Shown: piece after piece, positions 15,540 to 25,180 of the stretch
How the letters are laid out: every line of letters starts with the position of its first letter
How positions within the stretch are numbered: the stretch's first letter is position 1
Program-made: the position numbers and the translations under genes
Notes under the pieces: model-generated
Seen by the model: the letters and a program-made list of their open reading frames with translations, nothing else
The model's database searches: none
What the model was told of the DNA's origin: nothing
DNA from: Mucilaginibacter sp. PAMC 26640
GTDB taxonomy: Bacteria; Bacteroidota; Bacteroidia; Sphingobacteriales; Sphingobacteriaceae
DNA: 64,000 bases
Direction of reading: 5' to 3'
NCBI GenBank assembly: GCA_001596135.1
Contig: CP014773.1
Span: forward strand, 1,798,001 to 1,862,000

Positions 15540-18107
15540 ATGCGCCGTATACTTACTCCTCTGCTGGTTCTGCTTGCTTTAGTTCAATCTGTAACCGCGC
15601 TGGCTGCAGATCAGCCTAAATTTAATGCACATGATCTGTATATCACCTGGGAGGTTGTAGATAACAACTATCAAAATAAGCAGCAAGCTTTAACGGCGCT
15701 CATCATCACCAATAAAAGCAAAATCGCGTTTCCCGCTGGCGGCTGGAAGTTTTACTTCAACTCATCGCGGGATTTTTTACCCAACGCGGCAAGCGGTAAC
15801 GCTTCCATAGTGCACATCAACGGCGATGTTTACAGCATCAACCCCACTGCACAATTTAGCCAAATCACGCCGGGGGAGAGCGTAAGGATAGAATACGTAT
15901 GCGAATCGCCTGTGGTTAACTTTACCGATGCCATTGAAGGCCCTTATTTGGTTTGGGATGCCGACCCGGAGAAAGGTTATGCGCTCGGTGATTTTATCGT
16001 AAAACCTTATACCCCGCATTACCAGGGATTGATCACACCCGAGATCCTTTTTAATCAAAATAAAATTGTACAGGATATCCCGGCAGATAAATTGCAAAAG
16101 ATCATCCCAACGCCGGTAAGTTACCAGGAAACAGGTGGTACGTTCAACCTAAGCAGCACGGTGGGTATGGTTTATGAGCCCGCATTCAACAAAGAAACTA
16201 ACGGCCTATTTGCCGATCTGGAAAAGCTCTTCGGTAAAAAAGTAACCGGCAAAGGCAATATAGCTGGCAAAGGTATTTTAATTGCTAAAGACCCGGGCTT
16301 AGGCGCAGAAGCCTATCAACTGCAGGTAACGCCAGATAAGATCACCATCAAAGCTTCGACTACGGCTGGGATCTATTATGGTATCCAGTCGCTAAAAACA
16401 TTGATCCCAGCTTCCGCATGGCTAAAATCTCAGTCATCTGTACAAATACCCTGCGTGGATGTAACCGATGAGCCGCGTTTCCCTTATCGTGCGGTGATGC
16501 TGGATGTGGCCCGCAATTTCCAGCCAAAGAAACAGGTGCTTAAACTGATTGAACTGATGTCGCTTTATAAGCTCAATACGCTGCACATGCACCTTACTGA
16601 TGATGAGGGCTGGCGGATAGAGATCCCGTCGTTACCCGAGCTAACGGCTATCGGTTCAAAACGCGGCCATACGCTGGATAGTAAAACACATTTACCTGCT
16701 TCACATGGTTCCGGGCCGGATTTTACAAATACAGCAGGCACGGGTTTTTACACTAAAGCAGACTATATCGAGATTCTGAAATATGCTACTGATCGCCACA
16801 TCACCGTGCTGCCCGAGATTGAAACGCCCGGCCATGCCCGTGCATCCATCAAAGCTATGGATGCCCGTTATCAACGCTTAATGGCCGCAGGTGATAAAGC
16901 TGGTGCGGAGCGTAATTTGCTGCGCGATCTGAACGATAAATCCGACTACCATTCGGTTCAATACTGGAATGATAACGTGATCGATGTATCGCTGCCATCA
17001 ACTTATAACTATATCGAAACCGTAGTTGGCGACCTGTTAGGTATGTACAAAGAGGCTAATGCCCCATTGCCTGCTATACATTTTGGGGGCGACGAAGTGC
17101 CGGCACATGTTTGGGAGCGATCACCTGCTTATTTGGCATTAAAAGCTACACACCCCGAAATCAAAAACACCGGCGACCTGTGGTACTACTTCTATGGCAG
17201 GGTGAACGATATTTTGAAGAAACGAAACATAACCCTTTCAGGCTGGGAAGAAATGGCTTTGCGCAAAACGTTAGTTGACGGCCAAAACGCTTACGTGCCC
17301 AACCCGCAATTTGTAAACGAGGGTATGCAGGTGGATGTGTGGAACAACGTATTAGGCGATGGGCAGGAAGACCTGGCTTACCGTTTGGCTAACGGCGGCT
17401 ACAAGGTGGTGCTTACCTGCGTTACTAACTTATACTTTGATATGGCCAACTACAAATCTTTCGATGAACCGGGATATTATTGGGGCGCTTATTTGGGGAT
17501 AGATAAATTCTTCTCTTTTATCCCGTACGATTACTTTAAAAATGCGGATGTTGATAAAAATGGCTTACCGATCAACCGGAACCTGTTCATTGGCAAACAA
17601 CGGCTGACAGACTATGGCAAGCAAAATATCATTGGCCTGCAGGGTGCGTTGTGGAGCGAAACCGTAAAAACACCGGAGCGCATGGATTATATGATGTTTC
17701 CCAAATTGATCGGACTGGCAGAGCGTGCCTGGGCAAAAGATCCATCATGGGCTACCGAACGCGATACTGCCAAAGCAAGAGTTTTATACAACGACGATTG
17801 GAGCAAATTCCTCAATATCCTGGGCAAACGTGAACTACCGCGACTGGCCTACTTTAACGGTGGCTACAGTTTCCGCATCCCGAAACCAGGCGTTATTGAG
17901 CAGGATGGCAAATACATCAGCAATATTCAATACCCCGGGCTCACTATCCGCTATACGAACGATGGCACAGAGCCAACAGCCGGCAGCAAAGTTTACACCA
18001 AACCGGTGGATGCCAAAGGCATAGTTAAGTTCCGTGCGTTTGATGCAAAGGGAAGAGGCGGTAATGTTGCAGAAGGTACCATGGAAACACCGAAGCCTGC
18101 TATATAG
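15540..18107 (+). CDS. Exported beta-N-acetylhexosaminidase (GH20, chitobiase type)
   Basis: An 855-residue enzyme. A signal peptide (1-22, cleaved near ALAAD) is followed by the chitobiase/hexosaminidase N-terminal carbohydrate-binding-like domain (~25-170), a GH20b domain (~180-310) and the GH20 barrel starting FPYRAVMLDVARNFQ (~316). The catalytic pair is Asp518-Glu519 in HFGGDEVP. A chitobiase C-terminal Ig-like domain (~770-855) ends the protein. It removes GlcNAc from chitobiose and similar glycans in the periplasm or at the surface. It is monocistronic, with a TATATTTA promoter-like element ~25 bases upstream. A second GH20 begins at 548 on the other strand. Confidence 0.95.
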   Translation: MRRILTPLLVLLALVQSVTALAADQPKFNAHDLYITWEVVDNNYQNKQQALTALIITNKSKIAFPAGGWKFYFNSSRDFLPNAASGNASIVHINGDVYSINPTAQFSQITPGESVRIEYVCESPVVNFTDAIEGPYLVWDADPEKGYALGDFIVKPYTPHYQGLITPEILFNQNKIVQDIPADKLQKIIPTPVSYQETGGTFNLSSTVGMVYEPAFNKETNGLFADLEKLFGKKVTGKGNIAGKGILIAKDPGLGAEAYQLQVTPDKITIKASTTAGIYYGIQSLKTLIPASAWLKSQSSVQIPCVDVTDEPRFPYRAVMLDVARNFQPKKQVLKLIELMSLYKLNTLHMHLTDDEGWRIEIPSLPELTAIGSKRGHTLDSKTHLPASHGSGPDFTNTAGTGFYTKADYIEILKYATDRHITVLPEIETPGHARASIKAMDARYQRLMAAGDKAGAERNLLRDLNDKSDYHSVQYWNDNVIDVSLPSTYNYIETVVGDLLGMYKEANAPLPAIHFGGDEVPAHVWERSPAYLALKATHPEIKNTGDLWYYFYGRVNDILKKRNITLSGWEEMALRKTLVDGQNAYVPNPQFVNEGMQVDVWNNVLGDGQEDLAYRLANGGYKVVLTCVTNLYFDMANYKSFDEPGYYWGAYLGIDKFFSFIPYDYFKNADVDKNGLPINRNLFIGKQRLTDYGKQNIIGLQGALWSETVKTPERMDYMMFPKLIGLAERAWAKDPSWATERDTAKARVLYNDDWSKFLNILGKRELPRLAYFNGGYSFRIPKPGVIEQDGKYISNIQYPGLTIRYTNDGTEPTAGSKVYTKPVDAKGIVKFRAFDAKGRGGNVAEGTMETPKPAI

Positions 18108-18192
18108 GTGTAGCAATAGCCAATGTATGATGTCAAAGGTCTCGTCTCTAACTTAAACAGGCGTCATTTTACCGTTTATCAAAATTTATAAA

Positions 18193-19257
18193 TTACTTCA
18201 ACTCCACCTTTTTCTCACCGGCATTAACACCTTTGATGAATTTGATTAACCCCTGCATATAGGTTTGCTGGTCATCGTACATGCTCATATGGCTGCCGTT
18301 TTCACAATAAAGATAGCTGCCGTTTTGAAACTGGGTAGCCATCCATTCCATGTGTTTAGGGTCCATGGTATCATATTTACCACCGATACTTAAGGCAGGT
18401 ACCGTTAAGTTTTTGATCTCTTTTGTGCGATCCCACTTTTCCAGTTTACCGGAGATGCCAAATTCGCTCGGCCCCTGCATCGTAACGTATAACGATTCAT
18501 TTTCTTTGGCTAAGGAGCGGGTGATCGGCTCCGGCCATTTATCTGCCGGAAAACGGATAATGTGTTTTTCGTAAAAGTTTGGCACCAGCAGGCCCATATA
18601 TTCAGGGTTCTTAAAGTCCTTTTTGGCTTCTATATCCCTAATGCGCGCTAAAACTTTTGGGTCGAATTGTTTGGCCAGTACCTGGTTAGCGTACTTGCCA
18701 TATTCAGGGCAGCTCACCATCATATTGGAGATGATCAGCCCCTTTAAGTGTTGCTGGTACTTCAGCGCATATTCGGTAGCCAGTATCCCGCCCCATGAAT
18801 GCCCTAGCAGGTAAAAGTTGTCTTTATCCAGATGCAGCGCCTGCCTTACCTGTTCTACTTCCTCCACATATCGCGGTAGGCTCCACATGGAAGTGTCCTT
18901 TGGGTTATCAGAGTTACCGCAGCCGAGCTGATCGTAGTAGATCAATTCGATGCCTTTAGCTGGTAGATAGCTTTCCATACACTCAAAGTATTCATGGGTA
19001 AGGCCCGGGCCGCCGTTTAACAACAGCAATTTCATTGTGGGGTTATTGCCCAGCTTTTTTGTCCAAACTTTAAACTTGCCTTTTGGGGTAGTAATGGTTA
19101 CCATTTGTATGCCTCCGGTTTTGGGCAAAGCTGTGGTATCTTTAAAATAATCGGCAAGAGTTGGCTCTTCGTACTGTTTGGCAGCCGGACTAACACAGGC
19201 AGAGATGAATGCGGCTGCTAAAATCAGGGCAGATAGGATAACGGTTTTTAATTTCAT
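18193..19257 (-). CDS. Proline iminopeptidase-like alpha/beta hydrolase, lipoprotein
   Basis: A 354-residue protein with a lipoprotein signal (lipobox ISAC, Cys21), so it should sit in the outer membrane or periplasmic face. The body is a peptidase family S33 alpha/beta hydrolase. The nucleophile is Ser154 in GHSWGG, with an acid in GGKYDTMDP and a His in NGSHMSM. The oxyanion-hole motif reads NGGPG (81-85) rather than HGGPG. It likely removes N-terminal proline from peptides or is a related amidase. The start at 19257 was chosen over 19278 because it begins the signal peptide MKLKTV. Confidence 0.85.
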   Translation of the reverse strand: MKLKTVILSALILAAAFISACVSPAAKQYEEPTLADYFKDTTALPKTGGIQMVTITTPKGKFKVWTKKLGNNPTMKLLLLNGGPGLTHEYFECMESYLPAKGIELIYYDQLGCGNSDNPKDTSMWSLPRYVEEVEQVRQALHLDKDNFYLLGHSWGGILATEYALKYQQHLKGLIISNMMVSCPEYGKYANQVLAKQFDPKVLARIRDIEAKKDFKNPEYMGLLVPNFYEKHIIRFPADKWPEPITRSLAKENESLYVTMQGPSEFGISGKLEKWDRTKEIKNLTVPALSIGGKYDTMDPKHMEWMATQFQNGSYLYCENGSHMSMYDDQQTYMQGLIKFIKGVNAGEKKVELK

Positions 19258-19406
19258 GATTAAAGGGCTGATAAACAAATCTAATAAAATTTAAGCCATA
19301 GTTGATTCCCTCTGCGCCTTTGAGAAGCGCACTTGATGAATTTTTTATCCATTTCTTACTCCCGGAAACTAAGGTTGTTGCCATGGCCATTAACCATGCC
19401 CATGGA

Positions 19407-21482
19407 TTAAAACCCTATCCCCAACCCCGCGTAGTAATTTCTTAAAGGCGATGGGTTATAGTACCTGCTGCCGATCGCGTTCAGATCATTCCCTAAGCTG
19501 TACTTTTTATTCAGCAGGTTGTCGCCTCCAACATAAATCTCCAGGCGTGTTTTATGAAGCCGGTGTTGCCAAGATGCTTTGGCTTGCAACAGGTGATAGC
19601 TACCTGCATAAACCGAATTTGCATCATTTAACGGGATTTTTGATGTATAGTTATGCTGAACAAAAAGCGACAGGCTCTGAGGGAATAAAAACTGCAGCGA
19701 TGATACCAGCACCTCGCGCGGTACGCCCGTAAGTCTGTTGCCCGTATAGCTTGCTCCGGCTACATTATAATCCCTGAAGTTGAAGCGGCTAATGCTTACG
19801 GAAGTATTGAATTGCAGTCCGCGCAGAAAATGCGTACTGTTTTGGCGGATGAGCCAATTGGTAAAGGCCAGCTCAAAACCCGGTTGTTTTGTGCCACCGG
19901 CATTAATATAGTATTCTGTTTCGTTAGGATTTAACTGCCGAACAATGGCGTTGCTGATCCGGTAGTAAAACACAGATGCATCCAGCAACATAGTTTGATC
20001 CTGGTTCCTCAGGCGGAAACCGGTTTCGTAATTCCAGCCAAATTGTGCCTGCAGGGCTGTATTTACGATGTTGTCGGTAGGCCTTACTTCTCCTGTGGTA
20101 GGGGTGGAGTAGCCCCGGCTTACCGATGCCCTCCAAATAAAATCATTTGTGATCTGGTAAGAAAGTGCCAATCTCGGCATTAATTGCGCACTAAAATCGC
20201 GGGTAGTAAAATCGGCTTCGCTGAGTGGCGCAATATTACGGAAGTTATAATGATAGTAGTTTAAACTCACCGCTGCTTCGGCGTGTAACCGTTTAAAGAT
20301 ATCGGCTGCATACCTGGCAAAGAAGAAATGCTGGTTGGTATTGATCTTGTCTATCTTTTGCACATTACCCTTTTCGCCCTTGTTGTTATCGTAATTACTG
20401 ATGAGCGAATTGGTTTGCTGCCATTCCAGCCCAACGTTCAGCTTGCCATCAAAATTAGGCGATGCTGTACCCGCAAATTCAAAATAAGTGCGCAGGCCGT
20501 AAGTGTTTTCCTTACGTTGTTCGTAATTAGTGATAAACGGATTGGCAAAATCTACATGGTTGCCAAAAACAGACAAAACATTCCTTACGCCATCGGTTAG
20601 TTGGGCATCATTTGTCAGGCCACCTAAAAGCATTTTAGTGTTGATGCGAATCTTTTGATCAATTGCACCCGGCAGGGTTTTAGTAGCCAGCCTGGCGGAG
20701 CGGGGATCGGCCTGCGTCTGGGCAAGGGTTAAACCACCGGGTGTTTGATAGTCCAGATCTGAGTACAAGGCCGTAGCACGCAATTCGCTGTGTTTTGCAT
20801 ATTGGTAGGCATCACCAGCCTGTAAATAAACACGGTGCATCCGGCTGTTTTGGCGATATCCATCATAGTTTTGGTAGGATTGATTAAAATTGAAACGGTT
20901 ATGCACACCAGCCTTTTGCAGCGAAATCTTCTCATGGAACAGGCCGTAGGACCCGCCGTTAATGCCTGCGGTGAAGTAAGTGCTATCAAACTTGCTTGCC
21001 GGATTAAGCAGGGCAACCCCGCCGCTGTTGGCGCCGAACAAGCTGCCGTCGGGGCCTTTTAAAATTTCAATATGGCGGATGTTGCCAATATCTATGGCAT
21101 TGAGATAGGTATTGCCGCCTGCATCCGTAAGGGGGATCTCATCAAAATAAACCTTTACATCCCTTACACCAAAAGGCGAACGAAGCAAACTGCCCCGGAT
21201 AGATAAACGGTAACTGCCCGGCGAACGTTCTTCAGCGCGGATGCCGGGGATGGTATTCAATGCGGTAACAAAGGAGTTATCAGGCTGGAGCCTTAGCTGG
21301 GCAGCGCTTAGTACCGCTACAGAAGCCGGTACGCGTAGTAATGGCTGATCAGAAAGATAGGCCTTTACCGTAACGGATTGCAATTTGGTTACCGTATCCT
21401 TTTTGGTAAGTGGTTTGTTTTGGGCAATGACATTAACCGTTAGCATGGAAACGGTAAAAAAGACAAGTAGATGTTTGTTCAT
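19407..21482 (-). CDS. TonB-dependent outer-membrane receptor
   Basis: A 691-residue protein. It has a signal peptide (1-20, ending VIAQ), then a TonB-box-like stretch (SVTVKA), a plug domain containing VPASVAVLSAAQL, GIRAEERSPGSYRLSIRG and GPDGSLFGANSGG, then a beta-barrel ending in the aromatic GLGIGF. There is no carboxypeptidase-like SusC N-terminal domain, so it is a siderophore/cofactor-type rather than a SusC receptor. The ligand is unknown; no cobalamin or other riboswitch is visible upstream. It lies between the S33 lipoprotein and the sorbosone-dehydrogenase-like gene, all on one strand, but a terminator separates it from the latter. Confidence 0.93.
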   Translation of the reverse strand: MNKHLLVFFTVSMLTVNVIAQNKPLTKKDTVTKLQSVTVKAYLSDQPLLRVPASVAVLSAAQLRLQPDNSFVTALNTIPGIRAEERSPGSYRLSIRGSLLRSPFGVRDVKVYFDEIPLTDAGGNTYLNAIDIGNIRHIEILKGPDGSLFGANSGGVALLNPASKFDSTYFTAGINGGSYGLFHEKISLQKAGVHNRFNFNQSYQNYDGYRQNSRMHRVYLQAGDAYQYAKHSELRATALYSDLDYQTPGGLTLAQTQADPRSARLATKTLPGAIDQKIRINTKMLLGGLTNDAQLTDGVRNVLSVFGNHVDFANPFITNYEQRKENTYGLRTYFEFAGTASPNFDGKLNVGLEWQQTNSLISNYDNNKGEKGNVQKIDKINTNQHFFFARYAADIFKRLHAEAAVSLNYYHYNFRNIAPLSEADFTTRDFSAQLMPRLALSYQITNDFIWRASVSRGYSTPTTGEVRPTDNIVNTALQAQFGWNYETGFRLRNQDQTMLLDASVFYYRISNAIVRQLNPNETEYYINAGGTKQPGFELAFTNWLIRQNSTHFLRGLQFNTSVSISRFNFRDYNVAGASYTGNRLTGVPREVLVSSLQFLFPQSLSLFVQHNYTSKIPLNDANSVYAGSYHLLQAKASWQHRLHKTRLEIYVGGDNLLNKKYSLGNDLNAIGSRYYNPSPLRNYYAGLGIGF

Positions 21483-21493
21483 AGAGACTATTA

Positions 21494-21529
21494 AACAAAA
21501 ATAGCCCTTTAAATGGCAAAGGGCTATTT
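21494..21529 (-). terminator. Terminator after the sorbosone-dehydrogenase-like gene
   Basis: A 12-bp stem (AAATAGCCCTTT / AAAGGGCTATTT) with a 7-base loop is followed on the minus strand by TTTTTG. It lies between the upstream minus-strand gene and the TonB receptor start. Confidence 0.75.
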
Positions 21530-21552
21530 TCTGTAAAGATTTAAAATGATAT

Positions 21553-22872
21553 TTATCTCGCTGCTACCCGCCAGATGCGGTTACTGGCATCATCAGCTAC
21601 CAACAAGGCACCATCTTTATTAACGGTGACGCCTACCGGTCGGCCATAAACTTCCTGCTTAGCCGAATCGGCCATAAAACCAGTCAAGAAATCTTCCATT
21701 TGGGCACCTGCTTTGTTATTGCTGAAAGGCAAAAACGTAACCTTGTATCCGGATAATGTAGATCGGTTCCATGAGCCGTGCTGGCCTATAAATGCGCCGC
21801 CATTGTATTTGGCCGGGAATTTTTTGCCATCGTAAAAAGCCAGTCCCAATGATGCGGTATGCGCACCCAGGGCAAAATCCGGGGTGATGGTTTTCTTTAC
21901 CATATCCGGCCGTTTTACTTTAAGGCGGGGATCCTCATGCTGGCCGAAATAAGCCCATGGCCAGCCATAAAAACCACCCTCTTTAACGCTGGTCAGGTAA
22001 TCCGGAACCAGTTCATCACCCAGCTCATCCCGCTCGTTAACTACAGTGTACAATAGATCTGTGCCCGGCTGCAGGGCAATACCAACCGGGTTGCGCAGGC
22101 CGCTTGCATAGATCCGTTCGCCGCTGCCATCTGGGTTGATCTCTAGAATATCTGCACGTCGCTTTTCTACTTCCAGGCCCTTTTCTGCTATATTGGTGCC
22201 GGAGCCTACTGATATGAAAATTTTGGTTCCATCGGCATTTGCCAAAATATTACGGGTCCAATGGTTATTATAGCCGCCTGCGGGCAAGGCTAAAATCATT
22301 TTGCCCACGCCGTCAATTTTGGTTTGGCCGGTTTTATAATCATATTTCCAAAGTCCGTCGGTATTCGCCACGTAAAACGAATTGCCGATGATCAGCATCC
22401 CGTAGGGTTGGTTTTGCCCGGTAAGAAAAACAGTTTTCAGATCTGGCTTGCCGTCTCCGTCAGCATCGCGCAGCAATGTAATGCGGTTGGCGCTTTTGCC
22501 TAGATTTTGCGAACCAGCCGCACCAATGATTTTGGCACCTATTTTTTTGACGCCCTTCATTTCCGTATTAGCTTCCGAAATCAAAATATCACCATTAGGA
22601 GCGATATAGATATTTCGCGGATTGGCGAGGCTGTCTGCAAACAGTGTTACGCTAAAACCCGCTGGTGCAACGGGCGTTTTACCTGCGGGCCAGCCTATTA
22701 CTTTGCTATAATTACGTGCAGATTTTGTTTCAAATGGAGCGGGAAGGTCAACAGTTTGTTTGGCCGTTGTAAGTGTGCTGTCCTGTTTGCTCAGGTCGGC
22801 TTTGGGCTGGTTTTGGGAGCAAGCCGATAGGGCCGTCGCTACTAATGCCAGGTATGTTAAGTTAGTTTTCAT
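21553..22872 (-). CDS. Sorbosone dehydrogenase / PQQ-sugar-dehydrogenase-like lipoprotein
   Basis: A 439-residue protein with lipobox LSAC (Cys18). The rest is a six-bladed propeller of the soluble glucose/sorbosone dehydrogenase superfamily: NPRNIYIAPNGDILISEANT, TGQNQPYGMLIIG, YASGLRNPVGIALQPG, GWPWAYFGQHEDPR and GQHGSWNRS. It probably oxidises a sugar or alditol with PQQ or acts as a propeller scaffold; cofactor use is not proven. The frame is open to 23088, but the ATG at 22872 begins the lipoprotein signal and is preferred. Divergent from the T9SS protein gene. Confidence 0.82.
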   Translation of the reverse strand: MKTNLTYLALVATALSACSQNQPKADLSKQDSTLTTAKQTVDLPAPFETKSARNYSKVIGWPAGKTPVAPAGFSVTLFADSLANPRNIYIAPNGDILISEANTEMKGVKKIGAKIIGAAGSQNLGKSANRITLLRDADGDGKPDLKTVFLTGQNQPYGMLIIGNSFYVANTDGLWKYDYKTGQTKIDGVGKMILALPAGGYNNHWTRNILANADGTKIFISVGSGTNIAEKGLEVEKRRADILEINPDGSGERIYASGLRNPVGIALQPGTDLLYTVVNERDELGDELVPDYLTSVKEGGFYGWPWAYFGQHEDPRLKVKRPDMVKKTITPDFALGAHTASLGLAFYDGKKFPAKYNGGAFIGQHGSWNRSTLSGYKVTFLPFSNNKAGAQMEDFLTGFMADSAKQEVYGRPVGVTVNKDGALLVADDASNRIWRVAAR

Positions 22873-22990
22873 CAGGATGTTATTCATTTTATCAAAATAA
22901 CCTGAATTATCGCCTTTTTGTTTGAAAATGGGGAATGTAGTTAAACCAACAGAATAATGATAATTCACAATTATCATTAGGTAAAAACAG

Positions 22991-22998
22991 TATTTTTG
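22991..22998 (+). promoter_or_regulatory. -7 promoter element of the T9SS-sorted protein
   Basis: TATTTTTG matches TAnnTTTG, 29 bases before the ATG at 23028. Confidence 0.45.
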
Positions 22999-23027
22999 GC
23001 TGCAACTGCTTCTGTAGCAGGATAAAC

Positions 23028-24986
23028 ATGCGGCCAATAAAATCAAAGCTATTTTTTTTACTGTTCTACGTCGGCTTTGCTCTGGCAAGTCGCGCTCAAA
23101 GCACCATCTGCACCGGTAGCCTTGGCGACCCGGTTATCAACGAGGATTTTGGATCTGGCCAGGGTAACGGCGGGCCCCTGCCTGCCGGGGTAACAACGTA
23201 CAACTATACTTCCAGCACTTGCCCCAGCGATGGCAGCTATACAATTGCTTCAAACACTAACAATTGCTTTGGCGGCACTTGGTACACGGTGTTGCAAGAT
23301 CATACTAATAACCCTAACGGGCGGATGATGATCATTAATGCCGCTCTTGCAAAAGGAGAGTTCTTTACGCAGATTACAGCCGTTGGTGCCCTTTGCGAAA
23401 ATACTACCTATGAGTTTTCGGCCTACGTACTTAATCTTATCTTGCCATCTACATGCGGTGGGCAATCTTCACAACCCAATATTACGTTCATTATCCAAAC
23501 CACTACGGGGCAGGTGTTGAAAACTTACGAATCTGGTGATATCCCCCCAACCAGCTCCCCGGTATGGGTCCAAAAATTCACGTATTTTACCACGCCACCC
23601 GGCGTGTCTGAGGTGGTGATCAAAATGGTCAACAACGCTCCGGGCGGCTGCGGTAATGATCTGTTGCTGGATGATATTACTTTCCGGGCATGCGGCCCGA
23701 TAGTGCAGGCTGGTTTTGCGGGTACGGCAACTGTTACGCAGCAAAATACTTGTGTTGGGCAGTCCGCATCTTACAAGGTCATTGCTACGCCAGGCCCGGG
23801 TTATAACAATGCCAGTTACCAGTGGCAGCTTAACGCTAACGATGGGCTGGGTTGGCATGACATACCTGATGGAACACAAACTACGCTTGACGTTATTTTT
23901 ATAAAGGCGCAATTAGGTACTTACCAGTACCGCCTGGGGGTGGCGGAAGGTGCAAACATAGCTTCTTTAAATTGCAGGGTATATTCAAACCCGGTTACCG
24001 TTTTTGTTAGCGGCTACCCTGTTGTGCCGGTAATTGCGCCTGTTTCCGTTTGTGAGGGGGAAGTGCTAACGCTCACTGCTTCCGGGGGCGCAGTTTACAA
24101 ATGGAGCGGCCCCAATATGCCGGAAACTACGCAGAATCCTTTAGTAATACCCAATGCAACGCCTGCCGATGCCGGTAAGTATACGGTTATTGTAATTTCG
24201 GCCCAGGGCTGTGAATCGAAAGGCGGAACAGATGTAGTTATCAAGCCTAAAACGGTTATTACGGTGAGTGATGAGCAAACCATATGCCGGGGCAGTAATA
24301 CCAATATCTCCGCTTCGGCAGCTAACGCAGATTCTTACAGTTGGCTGCCAGTAACAGGTCTGTCTGATCCTGCATCGCCCAGCCCTATCGCCGGGCCGGA
24401 TGTTACCACCGTTTACACCGTAACCGTAACTGGCGTAAATGGCTGTACCAGCACTGCGCAGGTAACCGTAAATGTAATCGATGCCCCTGTTGCAAATGCC
24501 GGTAAAGACCGTAAAATGTCTGAAGGGCAATCGATACAATTGGAGGGCAGCGCTACCGGCAGCATTTTAAGTTATCTATGGTCGCCGGCAGATTATCTGG
24601 ATAATCCCAATTCTCTAACGCCAACTGCTTCGCCGGTAAATGATATCACTTACACCCTTACCGTAACTTCGGCTAACAATTGCGGGATAAATACCAGCAG
24701 CGTTTTTATCAGGGTGTACAAAAAGGTGACTATCCCAAATTCGTTTACCCCAAACAGCGATGGTAAAAACGATACCTGGAATATAGAGGCACTGGAAACA
24801 TATGCCCAAAGCACCACCAATGTTTATAACCGGAACGGGCAGCTGGTTTATAACAGTATTGGGTACAGCAAACCGTGGGATGGCACCTTTAATGGCAAAT
24901 CATTAACCTCTGGCACTTATTATTATGTTATCGATCTTAAAAACGGTTCTCCGTTATTCTCGGGCTGGGTTTTGCTGCTGCGGTAG
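23028..24986 (+). CDS. Surface protein with gliding/T9SS type-B C-terminal sorting domain
   Basis: A 652-residue exported protein. The signal peptide is 1-25 (ALASRAQS). Residues ~40-225 form a jelly-roll-like region (NEDFGSGQGNGG, then RMMIINA), followed by several Ig/PKD-like repeats with Cys pairs (~230-560). The C-terminal ~85 residues are the CHU_C/gliding-motility-associated domain: IPNSFTPNSDGKNDTWNI, VYNRNGQLVY, KPWDGTFNGK and GTYYYVIDLKNG. This domain directs export by the type IX secretion system. The likely role is adhesin or surface structural protein. A decayed duplicate of its tail follows at 25033. Confidence 0.88.
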   Translation: MRPIKSKLFFLLFYVGFALASRAQSTICTGSLGDPVINEDFGSGQGNGGPLPAGVTTYNYTSSTCPSDGSYTIASNTNNCFGGTWYTVLQDHTNNPNGRMMIINAALAKGEFFTQITAVGALCENTTYEFSAYVLNLILPSTCGGQSSQPNITFIIQTTTGQVLKTYESGDIPPTSSPVWVQKFTYFTTPPGVSEVVIKMVNNAPGGCGNDLLLDDITFRACGPIVQAGFAGTATVTQQNTCVGQSASYKVIATPGPGYNNASYQWQLNANDGLGWHDIPDGTQTTLDVIFIKAQLGTYQYRLGVAEGANIASLNCRVYSNPVTVFVSGYPVVPVIAPVSVCEGEVLTLTASGGAVYKWSGPNMPETTQNPLVIPNATPADAGKYTVIVISAQGCESKGGTDVVIKPKTVITVSDEQTICRGSNTNISASAANADSYSWLPVTGLSDPASPSPIAGPDVTTVYTVTVTGVNGCTSTAQVTVNVIDAPVANAGKDRKMSEGQSIQLEGSATGSILSYLWSPADYLDNPNSLTPTASPVNDITYTLTVTSANNCGINTSSVFIRVYKKVTIPNSFTPNSDGKNDTWNIEALETYAQSTTNVYNRNGQLVYNSIGYSKPWDGTFNGKSLTSGTYYYVIDLKNGSPLFSGWVLLLR

Positions 24987-25032
24987 AGGTGTGTTTAGTC
25001 GGATTCGGAGCCTAATCCAGACCTTCGAGCTA

Positions 25033-25178
25033 GCATACCAAAGCATTGGCTAAGCCAAACCGTGGACAGGGATTTCGGAAGGCAACCTGCTGCCCGCAGG
25101 ATGTACTATTATGTTATCGACAAAAAGAACGGCACTGCATTTTCGCTACAGTCCGGATGGGTATTTCTTGTTCGCTGA
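25033..25178 (+). pseudogene. Remnant of a second CHU_C sorting-domain tail
   Basis: Reading from 25033 gives AYQSIG, a stop (25051-25053), then AKPWTGISEGNLLPAG, a frameshift, then YYYVIDKKNG and SGWVFLVR with a stop at 25178. These blocks match in order the end of the intact upstream protein (YNSIGYSKPWDGTF, GTYYYVIDLKNG, SGWVLLLR). It is therefore a broken copy, left by a tandem duplication or deletion of a neighbouring gene of the same type. It cannot be translated as one protein. Confidence 0.8.
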
Positions 25179-25180
25179 GA

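Noticed and set aside
15540-18107. Recent duplication between the two GH20 genes (1-548 and 15540-18107)
   Set aside because: The shared N-terminal and barrel-start motifs are family features; the sequences and domain plans differ (the first lacks the N-terminal chitobiase domain).
21483-21552. Cobalamin or other riboswitch upstream of the TonB-dependent receptor
   Set aside because: The gap is only about 70 bases and is filled by a terminator hairpin; no conserved box is seen.
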